DNA of 35,626 bases, from contig NW_019091374.1 in assembly GCF_001949145.1 (NCBI RefSeq), forward strand, positions 2,034,663-2,070,288, given 5' to 3'. The stretch is from Acanthaster planci (taxonomy: Eukaryota > Echinodermata > Asteroidea > Valvatida > Acanthasteridae). Shown here one piece after another: positions 1-11,647 of the stretch. The translations under genes and the position numbers were made by a program. Each line of letters starts with the position of its first letter. The first letter of the stretch is position 1. Below the pieces are notes generated by a model. The model saw only the letters and a list, made by a program, of their open reading frames with translations, did not search any database and was not told the origin of the DNA.

Positions 1-132
1 CAGTCGCCGGTGGACTGGTCTGAGCAGCAGTCGGTGGACTCGTCGGGGCAGCAGTAGACTGATCAGTTGTTGCATCTACAGGTTGCCTTGGTTGGGTGGT
101 TTCAGACACATCCGGTTGCGGCTGAATGTTTG
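1..132 (-). CDS. Exon 7 (partial): Thr/Pro/Ala-rich mucin-like stretch
   Basis: The acceptor is gctattgatttcaaag, phase 1, and the exon is open to the window edge. It encodes NIQPQPDVSETTQPRQPVD followed by TTDQSTAAPTSPPT and AAQTSPPAT. The imperfect TSPP repeats and the absence of Cys and hydrophobic residues suggest an O-glycosylated spacer between SEA and the next, unseen, ectodomain. Confidence 0.82.
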
Positions 133-3100
133 CTTTGAAATCAATAGCAAACGTGATAAGAATTAAAAACTCTCTACAAGTAACAACTTCTGAAGGAATA
201 TAAATACTCTTACACAAACTTACACTCGTAATACCAGCGTAAAGTCAGTGTAGGCAGACCAATTGTAAATTCCATAGGAGTTGAAAACTCTTATACTCAA
301 TTTTCGAAATCATACCTTCGTTAATGACGATTGACATGACCTGGAGGCCACCGCAACACCCTGGCTGACTAGTTGAGTTCTCAATCAGACTCTTGATGTC
401 CTCGACAAACTCTTGCAAGACCAAATTCAAGTCTGAAGGGTTTTGATTATCATGAACGATGGCTTCTCTAAAACGACTGAATACATTTGCTATTGTGCTT
501 CCGTTGCTGCAGCGAGAAAAGGACAAATTTCTGTATTAAGTATTTGGCGAAAGAGACTAGTTAGGACGTGATCGAGATTATATTAAATGAATGATCACTG
601 ACCCAGGTTTTCAAGAGTTCTGAAATAAAACGTTAATAGGCCTATATCTTTTGGCCAAGATCTTTGTATATCAATTAGGCCTACTCTTAGTTGTGCATGC
701 TGAAATAACTCTGGAAAAATCTATGATGTGATGCTGGCGTCACCAATAATACAATTTTCTGATTACCGTGGAGGGCAACATTCGATTAAAGGAAACCTAA
801 AAAAAACTAAAATGGTGTCATAATATAATCATTTGGGATGCATCATTAAGTTTTCCACATTCATTATTTTCTCCAAGTGTGTCCAATGCAGGTCAAAGTG
901 TACATGCTTTAAGACAGGAAAATCTTATGACGACATTTGAGTTGACGGTGCAGACTACTCTATAGAGGTGAAACCGTTGGGCATAAACGACGGCAGCAAC
1001 TAAATATTCCAATAGCTTGACAAGACAGTCCTTTATCATGATTTGGCAGATCTTCTTAACGAACCCGTCAAGCTGCATTGCAAAGGTAAGGCCCAAAATG
1101 GCGTCCACATTGAGCTGAAGTTACCCGTTAAGATGGTCATTCGGCTGGTGAACACAATAGTTAACACATTGCGTGCGAAGACCAACTGGAGGTTCACCCA
1201 ATTTTACATGTGAATGAAATTTGACGGCTTTGAATCGGCTACTTCAAAGTCAGTGTACAACAACGTCACAGAAACCTGCCGTTCGTGAGTGGTGCTTGCA
1301 TATCGATAGATTTCTTGTTTTTTCAGAATCATGCAGCATTTCGCACTGTAGGCTATTCTGTCAGAATGGGGACAATGAGGTTCACATAAGCGGGATGGCT
1401 TTTTCTTTGTTGCTGGAAAACCTACAGTACTCTTTCAAGCTTGAGAAATTGGCACCGACAGTTACCGAGGAGGAAATAAAGTTCAAACGACCCGAACCAC
1501 ACTTCTGGGCAAATGGAAATTTTAAATCCGTAACATGTAAACACATAATACAGAAGGCGTGCAAACAGTTTGGAATATATTGGGGAAAATAAAAAAAAAT
1601 CGGGACACGAACACTGCATGAATTTGCCAGGTGTATTGTAACAGCTTAACGTGACTATTCTTCATAATACACCTTCACCCACTTTTACATATTTCTGGAT
1701 CGTCATTATGCTGTGCTGTAACAATTGTTGAAGATATTGTTGGTATTCACGTAGTGGAAAAACAACACGAATCAGCACCTGGATAGACTTATCAACTCAT
1801 CCACCTAGTTGACATTATAGTTTACACTATATAAATGCAAATGTTCCGATTGTCATATTAAACAACATTGCTCATCACAAGGCCAGGTACTAGACGTGCG
1901 AAGAATACACAAGAGGAAGAAATGACGTCATCACAACGCCATCATGCTTTTTGCTATTGTTTTTAAGTATCTGTTATTTTGTCATGACACCATATTGCTG
2001 CAACTCCAAGGCCAGATTGAAAAGTAGTACGTTTCATTGATTGGCGATAGGGTGTTTAACACGGGTTGATGATCTTATAGTCGTATGACCCTGCATGGGG
2101 GTTTTACTTATGCCCTGTACATTATATCTTAAGAACTAACAACACTCGTGCATCTCGATTTTACACAAATCATAGGTTTTAGCATCAAAACTCTGTGACG
2201 TCATCAATTGATATTGCCAAATTATTTTCTGATTGACTCTGAAACAAACACGAAGCTCTAGTTACTAACAATTCTCTATGCAACCACAAATGATGGCAGA
2301 AAATAACTATTTGTTGAATGAATGATACTTGGTAGAAACCTTACAAACAATCCAAACATACCTTGTCCTCTGTCTGCAGTAATAAAATAATCTAACAATT
2401 ATTATCGCCAATACAATTTAATTATAAACAGGTGAGAACAATGCATATTCTACTGTATTATCCATTCCGTTTTTACATTGTACATAATTACCATGACGGA
2501 TAGGCTACCTGTTGAAGAACATTGACAAACATACGGCTGGTATTGCAAGAGGTGTATCACACACTAACATTCTGCAGCAGCTGCGCGCCGTTTATTACCG
2601 ACACGAATAACAAACTTTTCCTTCAACTCACCGGAAGCCGTGAACCTCTGAGCCATCGTACACTCTGCTTGTATCGCTGGTCATGTGTATATTGTCAATC
2701 TGGAGGAAGATGATATCATAAATAAAAGAAGGAAATTCAGCTCTGTGACGAGCGTGAACCTTTGCAACTCTAATCATGCATTTGATGACCAAGAACAGGG
2801 TCAAGCGACAAGTAACGACGACCAACGTTACTTGTCAGTAAAATTTAGTATCTTTCGGCTTCCAGTTCTAGTTGTGTCCAATGTGTGAACTGGGGAATAC
2901 CTTTTGCAACAAGACTTACCGTCATCAATACCATCGATTCAAGCTCCTTGTACTCTGCCGAATTGGGGTCGTTGTACTCTTCTTTGAATTTCTTGTCAAT
3001 GGCCATCGAAAAATCCACTTCAACAGGGCCTACCAAAAATAGGATGGGAATGTTAGCAGCTAGCTAAGTAAAAGAAAAAATATTTCCTTAGCAGAAAGGC

Positions 3101-5122
3101 TTAAGAACTATTGCCCTTCAAAGAGGTCACTGCTGACAAATCGAGTGGATCTAAATTCCTGCAGCTAAACTTAACGTTGAAAGTTGAATCTCTAAAACAT
3201 TTTAAAATTCTTTTGATTGCTGAAGAGTGCCTATTTAATTAAATCATCACGGGACAATTTACAACAGCATGAAAATGTCAGAATTTAAACCAATATAATC
3301 AGTCCATCTAGTAGATTATTAAAAAGGTTTGACAGTTATTGTTAATCATTCCCAAAACCAAAGCAACATCAGCAAATTCAAATTCTAAAACTTGTTCAAT
3401 GCATATTTGGTATTTTAATACTAATATAACTGCACTTCAAGACAATAATAATATGCAAATGTTCATTTCCAATATTTCCCGTTTTAACGTGCAAATTTTC
3501 ATGTGGAATTTGCATGCGGTATTAGCTAGACGAAAACTCTTGCTAAGCAATGATGCTTACCAGACACGGGTGTTTCTCTAGTCGCACCAGGAACAGAAGT
3601 AGATCCAACTGCATTGAAAATCATTGAAAAGCTTTTCCTACCAAAGGTTTTGACAAAAAGACCTACAGGCTGTTACTCCTTCCAAGTAACAGCCTATATA
3701 TTGCCTCAGGTTCGAACCCCCCCCCCTTGCAAAACGTGGAGTGTAAAGATTTTTCACGAAAAAACAAAAAGCGCAATGGAATCTTTTTTCCACACGCTTA
3801 ACACGCCTTGGCAAATTCTGCATTTGTGACAGACAACGTCTATCTTCGTTCTCACTCTTGACTTGAGTGGGTCCTATTTTCATCTGTACATACAAAGAGG
3901 CTTAGCTTGTCAATGGAGGTTGAGGCCTTGAGCAGCCTTCAAGCGGTTGTGTGTCACGGCCGGGCGTGATAGAAAAATTAGATATTGCTCAGCGACATTG
4001 TCTTGGACTAAAAAAATAGACGATAGGGTAGGAAATGCCGAATGAATCAGCAACGAATTACCACCAAGAGACAGCAATCGTCCAACTCTCTAAAGATTGA
4101 AGCTGTATTTTAACTTAGTCAAACGTATTTTAGCCCAAAACGGTACCACTCTTGAGGAAAATGCTGTCCTCAATTAGACAATAGTTTAATCTTTGCATTT
4201 TTGACACAAAACACGTATTTTGTGTTAATCTTAACATTTGATGACTATTTCTTTGCAGTCACTATATCCCTTTAATGAAATAAAAATAGTAAGCTTACCC
4301 GTGGAAGGTTTAAAGGTGGAAGTTCCATTTTGCTGACCTAAAAAAAAAATTCAAAAGTAGAAAACAATGAACGCATAGAAACGGACTGTCGCATCAAAAA
4401 ATGGTCAAATGCCATATATTACCTCGTCACTCTGTCATATCAGAAATCGAGCCTCATTTTCTACACAACCCATCAATAATTACATTTTGTAGACTACTGA
4501 CTGGTCAGTCTATAGCTGTAAAAGTTAGACACTTACCCAGTACCTGTCTATATTTTATGCTCCAAATGCAAAATCGATTGACATCAAAATATGGAAGCTG
4601 AGGCCTTGATTTTTACAGAAGATTTTGTACAATTGTATCAACTATGGTTGTCAGTTAATTTGAACTGTTTCTTCTTTACATGCGTTTTCTGTAATCGAGT
4701 CAAGCTCCAGTGTTTTAGTGTCGCCAACTCTCCAACCAAGTTACGAGCTACTCTAACGAGCTGTGATAAAAGTATTTCTTTGTAATGTTTATCTCAATTT
4801 CTCGTGAACGGCCTTGTAACTCGACTGGTGACTAGACTTGTGAAAGGACTTGACTTGTACTTAACGACAAAACAGTCAAGCTCTAAGTCTGAGTTATAAG
4901 CTTAATACCTGTGAAGTACAGAGCGAGAAAGATCCCCATTCCGACCGCCAGAAGAAGGGCGCAGACAATCAAGAACAGTATCGTGCCGTAAATGAGTTGT
5001 CTCCTCCTGACTGAATCGCGTTGCATCTTTTCCCGACGACGTGCTTCGGCTCCTCCAAAGTCCGGCAGGACGCCCCGCGGGGCAGGCACCCCCTCCCGGT
5101 CGTACTGGTAGAAGGGATCCAT
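1..5122 (-). CDS. Type II membrane protein with SEA domain, 5' part of gene (7 exons, 3' end outside window)
   Basis: Exons joined on the minus strand: 5122-4909, 4337-4299, 3608-3561, 3029-2920, 2699-2632, 506-316 and 132-1. All junctions are GT-AG and the reading frame holds through every one, giving 267 residues before the edge. Order: cytoplasmic tail (1-43), transmembrane helix (about 44-69), Ser/Thr-rich stalk (72-101), SEA domain (about 102-223), Thr/Pro-rich stretch (225 onward). A membrane helix followed at once by a stalk and SEA is the layout of SEA-bearing type II transmembrane serine proteases (enteropeptidase, the HAT/DESC group) and is also seen in membrane mucins. No protease or other ectodomain is visible because the gene leaves the window. 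The upstream CUB/LDLa gene ends with its own stop codon, and its phase-1 junctions would not read into this frame, so the two are separate genes. Confidence 0.88.
316..506 (-). CDS. Exon 6: last part of SEA domain
   Basis: Encodes residues 161-223, beginning NGSTIANVFSRF and ending VMSIVINE. NGST-I-A-N-V aligns with the SEA autoproteolysis loop (G-S-V-V-V in MUC1-type domains), and the rest gives the second helix and last strand. It carries sequons NGS and NST and an adjacent cysteine pair (PGCCGG). The acceptor is ttttctcgctgcag and the donor is GTATGATT. Confidence 0.92.
507..2631 (-). other. Long intron of the SEA gene
   Basis: 2,125 bases between exons 5 and 6. Open frames inside it (1221-1592 plus strand, 893-1108 minus strand) show no recognisable domain and no splice sites fitting either exon. 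I see no repeat of note here. Confidence 0.7.
2632..2699 (-). CDS. Exon 5: middle of SEA domain
   Basis: A 68-base exon with a pyrimidine-rich acceptor (atcatcttcctccag) and a consensus donor (GTGAGTTG). It encodes IDNIHMTSDTSRVYDGSEVHGF and ends two bases into an Arg codon. It was found by searching the 2.4 kb between exons 4 and 6 for an exon with incoming phase 0 and outgoing phase 2 that supplies the missing SEA segment. The product V.GFR|NGST has the spacing expected before the SEA cleavage loop. Confidence 0.87.
2920..3029 (-). CDS. Exon 4: first third of SEA domain
   Basis: Encodes residues 102-137, starting PVEVDFSMAIDKKF and running through NDPNSAEYKELE. This matches the first strand and helix of SEA domains, where the 'ND..S.EY..LE' pattern is typical. 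The acceptor is cctatttttggtag and the donor is GTAAGTCT. The incoming phase is 1; the outgoing phase is 0. Confidence 0.92.
3561..3608 (-). CDS. Exon 3: Ser/Thr-rich stalk micro-exon
   Basis: A 48-base exon between acceptor tttcaatgcag and donor GTAAGCATC, phase 1 at both ends. It encodes GSTSVPGATRETPVS, a likely O-glycosylated linker to the SEA domain. Because exons 2 and 3 are both phase 1-1 they could be skipped without breaking the frame, so stalk length may vary between transcripts. Confidence 0.78.
3667..3695. repeat. Perfect short hairpin
   Basis: Arms aggctgttact (3667-3677) and agtaacagcct (3685-3695) are perfect complements around a 7-base loop. The hairpin lies about 60 bases upstream of the exon 3 acceptor, inside the intron on the transcribed strand. 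A pol III B-box-like ggttcgaaccc follows at about 3710, but no A box is seen. Confidence 0.6.
4299..4337 (-). CDS. Exon 2: Ser/Thr-rich stalk micro-exon
   Basis: A 39-base exon between a poly-T acceptor (ttttttttag) and a GTAAGC donor. It is phase 1 at both ends and encodes QQNGTSTFKPST. It carries an N-glycosylation sequon (NGT) directly outside the membrane. It is recognised by splice sites and by unbroken frame to both neighbouring exons, since it is too short to identify by domain. Confidence 0.78.
4909..5122 (-). CDS. Exon 1 coding part: cytoplasmic tail and transmembrane helix
   Basis: Encodes 71 residues plus one base. The tail starts MDPFYQYDREG, is Pro/Gly-containing, and becomes strongly basic (RRREKMQRDSVRRR, residues 28-41) just before a hydrophobic helix (about 44-69, ILFLIVCALLLAVGMGIF). 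By the positive-inside rule the N-terminus is cytosolic. The ATG at 5122 was chosen because it is the only in-frame ATG before the upstream reading frame loses support, and it has a purine at -3 and G at +4 (aaacATGG). The donor after 4909 is GTATTAAG and leaves one base. A possible acceptor just upstream (tgccaccag, about 5159) means a 5' untranslated intron, or extra N-terminal residues, cannot be excluded. Confidence 0.85.
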
Positions 5123-5268
5123 GTTTGCCTCATGTCGTAAAGCTTCATTGCGGATACCCTGGTGGCATTTACATGAAATAAATTTTCCATAACACAAAAT
5201 GTTCGTCCAGGGCCAAGGAATCCGAAAGACGATAGGCCATCAAACGGCCAAGGAAAAAATGAAAAACC

Positions 5269-5274
5269 TATATA
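5269..5274 (-). promoter_or_regulatory. Possible TATA element of the SEA gene
   Basis: On the minus strand the sequence reads cgCTATATAGG about 150 bases upstream of the chosen start codon, which would allow a 5' leader of roughly 120 bases. It is a single motif match in AT-rich DNA, so the support is weak. Confidence 0.2.
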
Positions 5275-8200
5275 GCGAAATGTGACGTTCTACAATTCAC
5301 GAAAAGTATCTTTAAGACACTACCTTTATCAACGGTTTGAGAATGCCTTTAGAGGAAGTATGGAACCAAGATATATTGATTCCGTCCACTCGTTTTTGCT
5401 ACATAGTCGCAAAAGGCGATCTGACTATTTGTTCCACAGAGAAAAGATAATAATTATACAGAAACATTGTCATGTAAAATAGGATTCATCCTGCATGATT
5501 CAAAAGACAATAAAGCGCATGTATGACATACAACCAAATTCAAGTATTTGACTTTAATGAAATTACGAAATAATTTGCTTGACGTGTAGCAAAGAAGTAG
5601 CTTAGCCTATGCAGTTTGAAAATAGGAGAAACTTTCCTGCAATAATCCCTAAAACGACTTTTCTTTAAAATCCATGTGTCCGCTATCCCATCGTAAAAGC
5701 GGCGACAATCTGTAATAGAAGCAGCGAAAACAATATTCGGGGTATGTTTTGTCTTCGAAAATCGTATTAATATCGAAGGTGGTTTCAGTGGTTTATGTAA
5801 TAAATCATGGTGATTTGAGCGCGTGAGGTATTCTCTGAATTTCTCGAGAAGGCATTCCGAATTCGCCAAGACTATAGATTTCAGTACAGTTCGTCCCTTA
5901 CAGATAGCGCACTCTACCGTTAGCGCAAACTCAGTCTTGGCCCCAAGACTATGATCATCATTGCCGGTTACAGCTGTACACGAAGCTCATATATGTGACC
6001 ATCGTGATCAAACCTCGGTTCAGTTAGGGGGTATGGCCTTGTTCACTCTTCGACCCGCCTGATTCTACTGCACGGATACTTCTTGCAAATGTTATACGTC
6101 ATGAACACCTAAAATCTCTGCCCAGATAGACTACACTGAGTTAACATGCTTTTTATTATACAAAAAAATTAATGCAAATATTGGCCAAATATCCAGCCAT
6201 CCGGTGAAAATTTGCCAAAAAGAGGGGCTTTGACTCCATATTCCACCTTTTCTGAAGTAGCATTATTTTTGGAAAACGTATTTAAGGCATTTCGACTATA
6301 AGAGTTGCGCTAAAATCAAGGTAAGCTTGCTTAACTTTTCTATCCATCTTAAAAAGGAAGTGATCGCAAATTAATTCACCATTTTCGACGACAAAAAACT
6401 GCACAGGCTTCATTTGATATAATTTTTTTATATTAAAAGTTTTTACTCACGCAAAGGCGAGAACATTTGACTTTCTCTCCCAGCGACTCCAGAAACTAAC
6501 TAAACGCTTTTTGTCGGGGAAAGCTTCAGGGAGCCTGGGCCCTATTTAATGAGCCGCCATAACACGCATGTGCACACAAACTATTTGGGTCAGGTGAACA
6601 TAATAAATTTGATGTGACACCATAACAGTAGGTTTTATTATCAGTCATCTTGTGCTTAATCAACCGTTTACAAGACATACAAGACCAGCCATGTGATGGG
6701 CTCTTGACTAACAGAAATTTTAAAAATTGTAATGTTATTTTCTCTATCAATGTTTGTTTGAGATTGTATTGCTACACGTTTTTGGCAAAAATAATCTCAC
6801 AGCATTTAAAATCATTGCCAATCATTGTCGGTTGACAAGAAATAATATGAAAATATTAAAAGCAGCAGTGAGTTTGGTGTCCCCCATCCAACTGGCCACC
6901 ACTGCTAATAAATGAGTGTTTTACATCAAAATGCCGATTTCAGGAACATGGAAGTATCGTATTCTGTGATGGGTTCCGTGCTAAGAAGTGAGGCGACAGT
7001 CATTAACACGTTGAAGTGAGTATTGTTCCCTAAACTAATTTCAAAGTGAACTTCAAGTCTACAAGTTTTTACATTAAATTAAATGAAGTTCCAAAATTAA
7101 TCTTTTCTAACAGCCGGGGAAAACGACCCAAACAAAGGAGAAAAAGTACCCCCTGTTATTTGAATCATGGACACCCTCAATACTGAACCACGACATTACC
7201 CACACTGATCAGTATGCAACTGGACTCCCCCACCCCTTTTTTGCCAATATCTCACACAATAATGCTGAAGCTGTTATGTGCCTGTTATGATTATTACTAG
7301 CTGGCTTCGAGGAGTTCGGCATTTTGCCAAAAAAAAAAAAAAAAGAAACGCTTCTTATAAGCGATGGCTTGTCAAACTGGGTGTTGTGTCTTTTGATTCG
7401 TATAGTTGTGTTAAAGTGTTTCTCACCATTTTCAAACTGTTCAGGATAACGAAACCTTTCTTGAGGCATAATATTTTATTGGATATATTTTATTTTATAT
7501 GGGGCCCATTGAGATCTCAGAAACAGAATAGATTTTATTATTTCGGCATGGAATGCTTTACAAGTACGATGGCTGTACACGTGTTCTGCTGTGGCGAGGG
7601 AAGACAGGGAAAACAATTAAAGGTAAAGTAGGTTATATAGATCTACACGTACTGTCCTGAACTAAAACTCACTACTTTTTCTAGTTTATTGTAATTTTCA
7701 GCAGTTCTTCTCGCCACTGCATCTCCTCATTTTAACCTTTGACAGTGCGTTTTCCACAATGACAGGCAAAAACATAAGGTGTAGATAGATCCTTGGCTCT
7801 TACGTGGGTCCAGATGTACACAGTATTGAAATAACTGACGTACTAAGTGCAAAGTGTGATGTAATCGTTCGCGTTTAAGGGGGGGGGAATGTTTGGTACA
7901 ATTTTACATTTGACCTAAAAAGAGAAAGGTCATTAATTTGCATAAGTATAATAATAATATGATATTGATATGAATAGGAATGACGTGTAGGGTGAAAAAT
8001 TATAGTACAGAATGACCTTTGGTAAGGGATAGGCATAGGATAAGGTCAGAAAGTCTGATACAGGTTAAGCCTGGTGTATGGGATAAAATAGGAGTATTAA
8101 GGCATAGCAAGAAAATACTGCAAAATACTGAATGAGAAGATTTTGAACGCAGGGGGCGCTTGTCGCACAACACCCTTCCGTCCATCCCCCTCTGCGGTCA

Positions 8201-11159
8201 CGGTAAACTTTTTCAGCAAAAAGCACTGGTTACTTGATGACAATGCGTACTATAGATTACCGCATTGTAATGTCACTGTGAACCAGAAAATGCAGTATCC
8301 GGTTCGTGGGTGTGACTTCACTTCAGTTTAAACAACGCACACTACACACAGAGTTACATGGGACCATGGAACCGGTAGTTAATACGCAACTTCAGTATTT
8401 GCCCAACGTATTTACCTCTGTACATTGTACCTCTGGTAAAACACCGTTTGCCGTGTTAAGAGTTTAAAATTGATAAGTTTGGGATCGGGTCAACTTCTCT
8501 CACACCCAAAGCGAGCTTAATTTTTACGAATGGCTGAGCATCCTGCAAACCCGTTGGAGTGTGGGAGCCGGAGCTACTTTGGGGGCTTTGCGCAAAACGA
8601 TTGCAGGCCACTGAGGTCATGATGACAATGAAACCGACAGTGCATTCCAGCAAACATGTTCCCATAATCACAAACCTGAACCTGACACACATCCCACACA
8701 GCGCTCTGGTTCTTTGTCGTCTGTTGCTGTTTTCTTTTCTGGTTAGGTGTGAAGCAAATGCCAGCCTCTGCAACACTGATTTCTGTTCGTCAGCACGTCT
8801 GTTGGGAGCTCCTTTGCTATGTATGTTCATGGCGTTGTCAAAGTTTGCGCGCGCGAGATTTGCGCTTGGCAATACCATTGCAACAGGCTCCGTCTGATGA
8901 CGCGCACTCCGATCGCAAAATAAGGCGTCGCCTTTGTTGATGGATTTTCAGGAAACTGAGGAACTATAAGGAAATGTTTTCTTATAAATATGGAAAGAAC
9001 AAATCTACTAAGTCAACAGTGGGACAGACTGAGTGAATAGCCAGCTAGATTAAAAGTAATATACATTTATTCATTCCTGAATTAGGAAATCGGCCGATTC
9101 TTAGTTAAGTACGAAAACTCAGTGAATATAAGAAACGGACAGGATGCTTGCTCTGTCAGCCGAAGGGTGCCGGATAGCCGGTATGGCCTCCAGTCGTACG
9201 TCACTGCTTGGGTCCTGTCGGTCTGCTAATAGGGCATGGCTGGCTGACTTAATTAGGAGGTACCAAGGCTTGATAAGCAAGGCTTGATTATCAAGTAAGA
9301 TAAGCATGATAAAGTGTTGTAGCCGCGCTCAACAGTGGATGATGTTAGTTGAACCCTTGATGCCTTATTCAAGTGGACAAGTGAAGCGCCCAGGGTGTAG
9401 AGATGAACAGCCAACACAATGCCCACGTAGCTGACTGGTACACGGAAAAGGAGGACACGTTGAACGGCGTGCGTCATGCATAATTATGCTCAGGACGCAT
9501 AAAATATGTACTGTACATGTACACTTTCTGAGAATAACATGCAGATGACGCACGTCGTTATACTTGTCCTCAATTTCCGTCTAAGCTTGACTGCAGCAGC
9601 TTGGCTTTCAGAGATGTCAGCGATCCACCGGCCCAGGGTGGTATGGCTGACAAGAGGTCTTGGCAAGGGAGGATCTATCCAATTTATGATGAACAAGTAC
9701 ACACCATTTGCTCACTCAACTTGGATTTGACGTCAAGGTACCCTACCGGTTAGTATTTATAGCAGCGGAAGTGATGAAAATCCACACTAATATGAAAAAT
9801 GGCATATTTTACAGAAAATCATCATTTTGTTGTTGAACGATCCATGCAATGAATTTTAATAGCATTACTTTTTGTGTATGTCTGTGCTCTATGTCAATGT
9901 ACGAAGAGTGTAATTTTTGTTTTGTTTATTTTTTGGTTTGTCTTTTTTAAGTGCACGTTTTAAACATTCAAAATTGACAACGCGTTTCTGGACAAGTGAT
10001 GAGGGTGCCTTGTCTTGATGTAAATCCAGGAAGACATGGTTCAGTTTGCATGTTTTTATATTCAAATTAGGAACTCTAAATTTGCTATTTAAAAGAGAAA
10101 TGCTATTTATGAGAAACGTTTGCTCCCCTCCTTATTGCCAAATGCATTTTCACAACAGTGACTTACCGAAGGAAATAAAATCTCCGAAAGCAGGTTTTAA
10201 AGAAATGTAAAAAGCGGTGCAACATTGAGGTTCAGTGTTTTGGATGACATCATAGCTCTGCTCCTGAATATGCAAATGGTATTAGAGTAAAACCTTAAAT
10301 GCTCCAAAATATGGGTTAAAATAGCAAAGCAAAAATAACATTGAAACCCCAAGTGCAATTTCAAGGGTTTTATAAAATTTAGTGAATTATTTCTATTTTT
10401 GATCCTTTTAAGAATTGATACAAAGCAATATGGGTTTGAATTGCTGTGCACCATCAGGACGGTACAATTTCGAATGGTTCGAAATAACTCTAATTATTAC
10501 ATATTTATTCGGCGGATTCAAAATAAATGCGTGAACTCAACGCATTAATGGTGATCTTTAATTTGGCGATGGATTTTTTTCAAGAAACTTATTTTCTGTG
10601 AAACATTGTTTGATGTAAACAGTGCAAAAGTCTGTGGTTTCTTTTACTAAGTTTTGCTATTTATGAGGTCAGTCTTTGAAAAAAATTGCGCCACAAATGT
10701 CGTCTGCTCGCACAAGAACAGTCGTTGAAAATGGAGTGCGCATGTGTGCTTGTAATAAACATTGCCTCTGACGCGTATGGACATTCGTGATGTCCAGCCA
10801 TGTTATTTTTACAGTATAATGTTCAAGTTTTTGTTGGGTGGGCTTAGCCTAATAGGAATAACATTGCTTTTTAAATCAATACAGAGACAAGCGCGGGACT
10901 ATTTACCTGAAGTGTATGTTGCATTCATGAAATATTATTTTCATAACATGATACCCCAAGTTGAGGGTTGTTTGTCGTGTATCCATTTGTGCACATGTTT
11001 AAACCATACAAATTTACTCTATGTTCGCATTTTAGTGTTTATTTCTAAAGTTGAGCAACTATTAATTGCCACCTGGGCCCAACCTACGGCTTCACGTAAA
11101 AGTGTGGACTTGCAGTGCTTCTTATTCTGCCCTTATTAATCCTTAAAGCAACTGGCGGC
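5275..11159. other. Intergenic DNA, no gene recognised
   Basis: Short open frames on both strands have no recognisable domains or coherent splice pattern. Small features: a palindrome agtcttgg/ccaagact near 5932-5949, a 16-base poly-A run near 7329, a poly-G run near 7879, and a small inverted pair (aaaggtcatt/aatgaccttt, about 7925 and 8011). A GC-richer patch around 8,500-8,900 has a minus-strand frame with a signal-peptide-like start, listed among the findings. Confidence 0.55.
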
Positions 11160-11561
11160 CATCTTAATGTGCCGAATACAAAGGAAAAACAAAGGCTCTC
11201 CCGCCCCTATTAACCAAAATTGTTTGTGGCAACAATGGTTGCAATGGCGCCGCCAACCAACGATTACCAACGGGCCTGTTTGAGTAAGATTTGAAACTTT
11301 GTATGGGGGAGGCTTCACTGCGAGAGGTTTGCGAGTGACAATTATGGAATCGATGTCCCCCACAAGTGTGCTGGTTCTTGGAAGAACCGGCGCGTGGGAA
11401 CTCAGAATTTTGACCAGGATGTTCTGGTGGTCCTAAACTCGCCTGAGGCAACCAGCTCATACTGGTTGAAATATCGAGTTCTCCACTCATCGGTTCCTCT
11501 CAGAACCACCACACCCCGAACAGAGATCTATTCCACATGGAGCACTCGCAAACATCTCTTA
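11160..11561. other. Non-AT-rich unidentified block before the gap
   Basis: This stretch is open in more than one frame on both strands and is richer in C and G than its surroundings. It may be a remnant of a mobile element, given the repeats beside it, but I recognise no encoded protein. Confidence 0.3.
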
Positions 11562-11647
11562 ATGGGCCTGCTTATTTCATACAGATCTGGATCTTGGTCA
11601 GTGTCACAATGCGAGAAGTTTATAAATCATGTTTATATTACATTAAA
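11562..11647. mobile_element. Left end of an inverted-repeat element, cut by the assembly gap
   Basis: From about 11562 the sequence gggcctgcttatttcatac, then agatct..atcttggtcagtg, follows the left terminal repeat of the element at 12890 (gggcctgtttgtttcacac, then ggatct..atcttgatcggtg) over about 40 bases with a handful of substitutions. The rest of this copy is hidden by the N run. The terminus resembles hAT-type miniature elements (CAGGG ends), but no transposase is present. Confidence 0.6.

Larger units (their letters stand above)
3030..4908 (-). other. Stalk-region introns of the SEA gene
   Basis: Three introns (3030-3560, 3609-4298 and 4338-4908) surround the two micro-exons. The middle one holds the hairpin at 3667-3695 and a poly-C run near 3719. 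Nothing else is recognisable. Confidence 0.65.

Noticed and set aside
893-1108. Minus-strand frame considered as the missing SEA exon
   Set aside because: The exon at 2632-2699 supplies the missing segment with the correct phases and better splice sites; this frame has neither.
1221-1592. 123-codon plus-strand frame
   Set aside because: It lies inside an intron of the SEA gene on the opposite strand, with no recognisable domain, splice sites or codon pattern.
2522-2593. Alternative short minus-strand exon (acceptor gctgctgcag, donor GTAGCC)
   Set aside because: Its incoming phase does not fit exon 4, and the encoded sequence does not resemble SEA.
9490-9702. Minus-strand frame with SHTTLGRWI, recalling tyrosine recombinases of mobile elements
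   Set aside because: The resemblance is only a few residues, the following sequence does not fit, and no flanking recombinase motifs are present.
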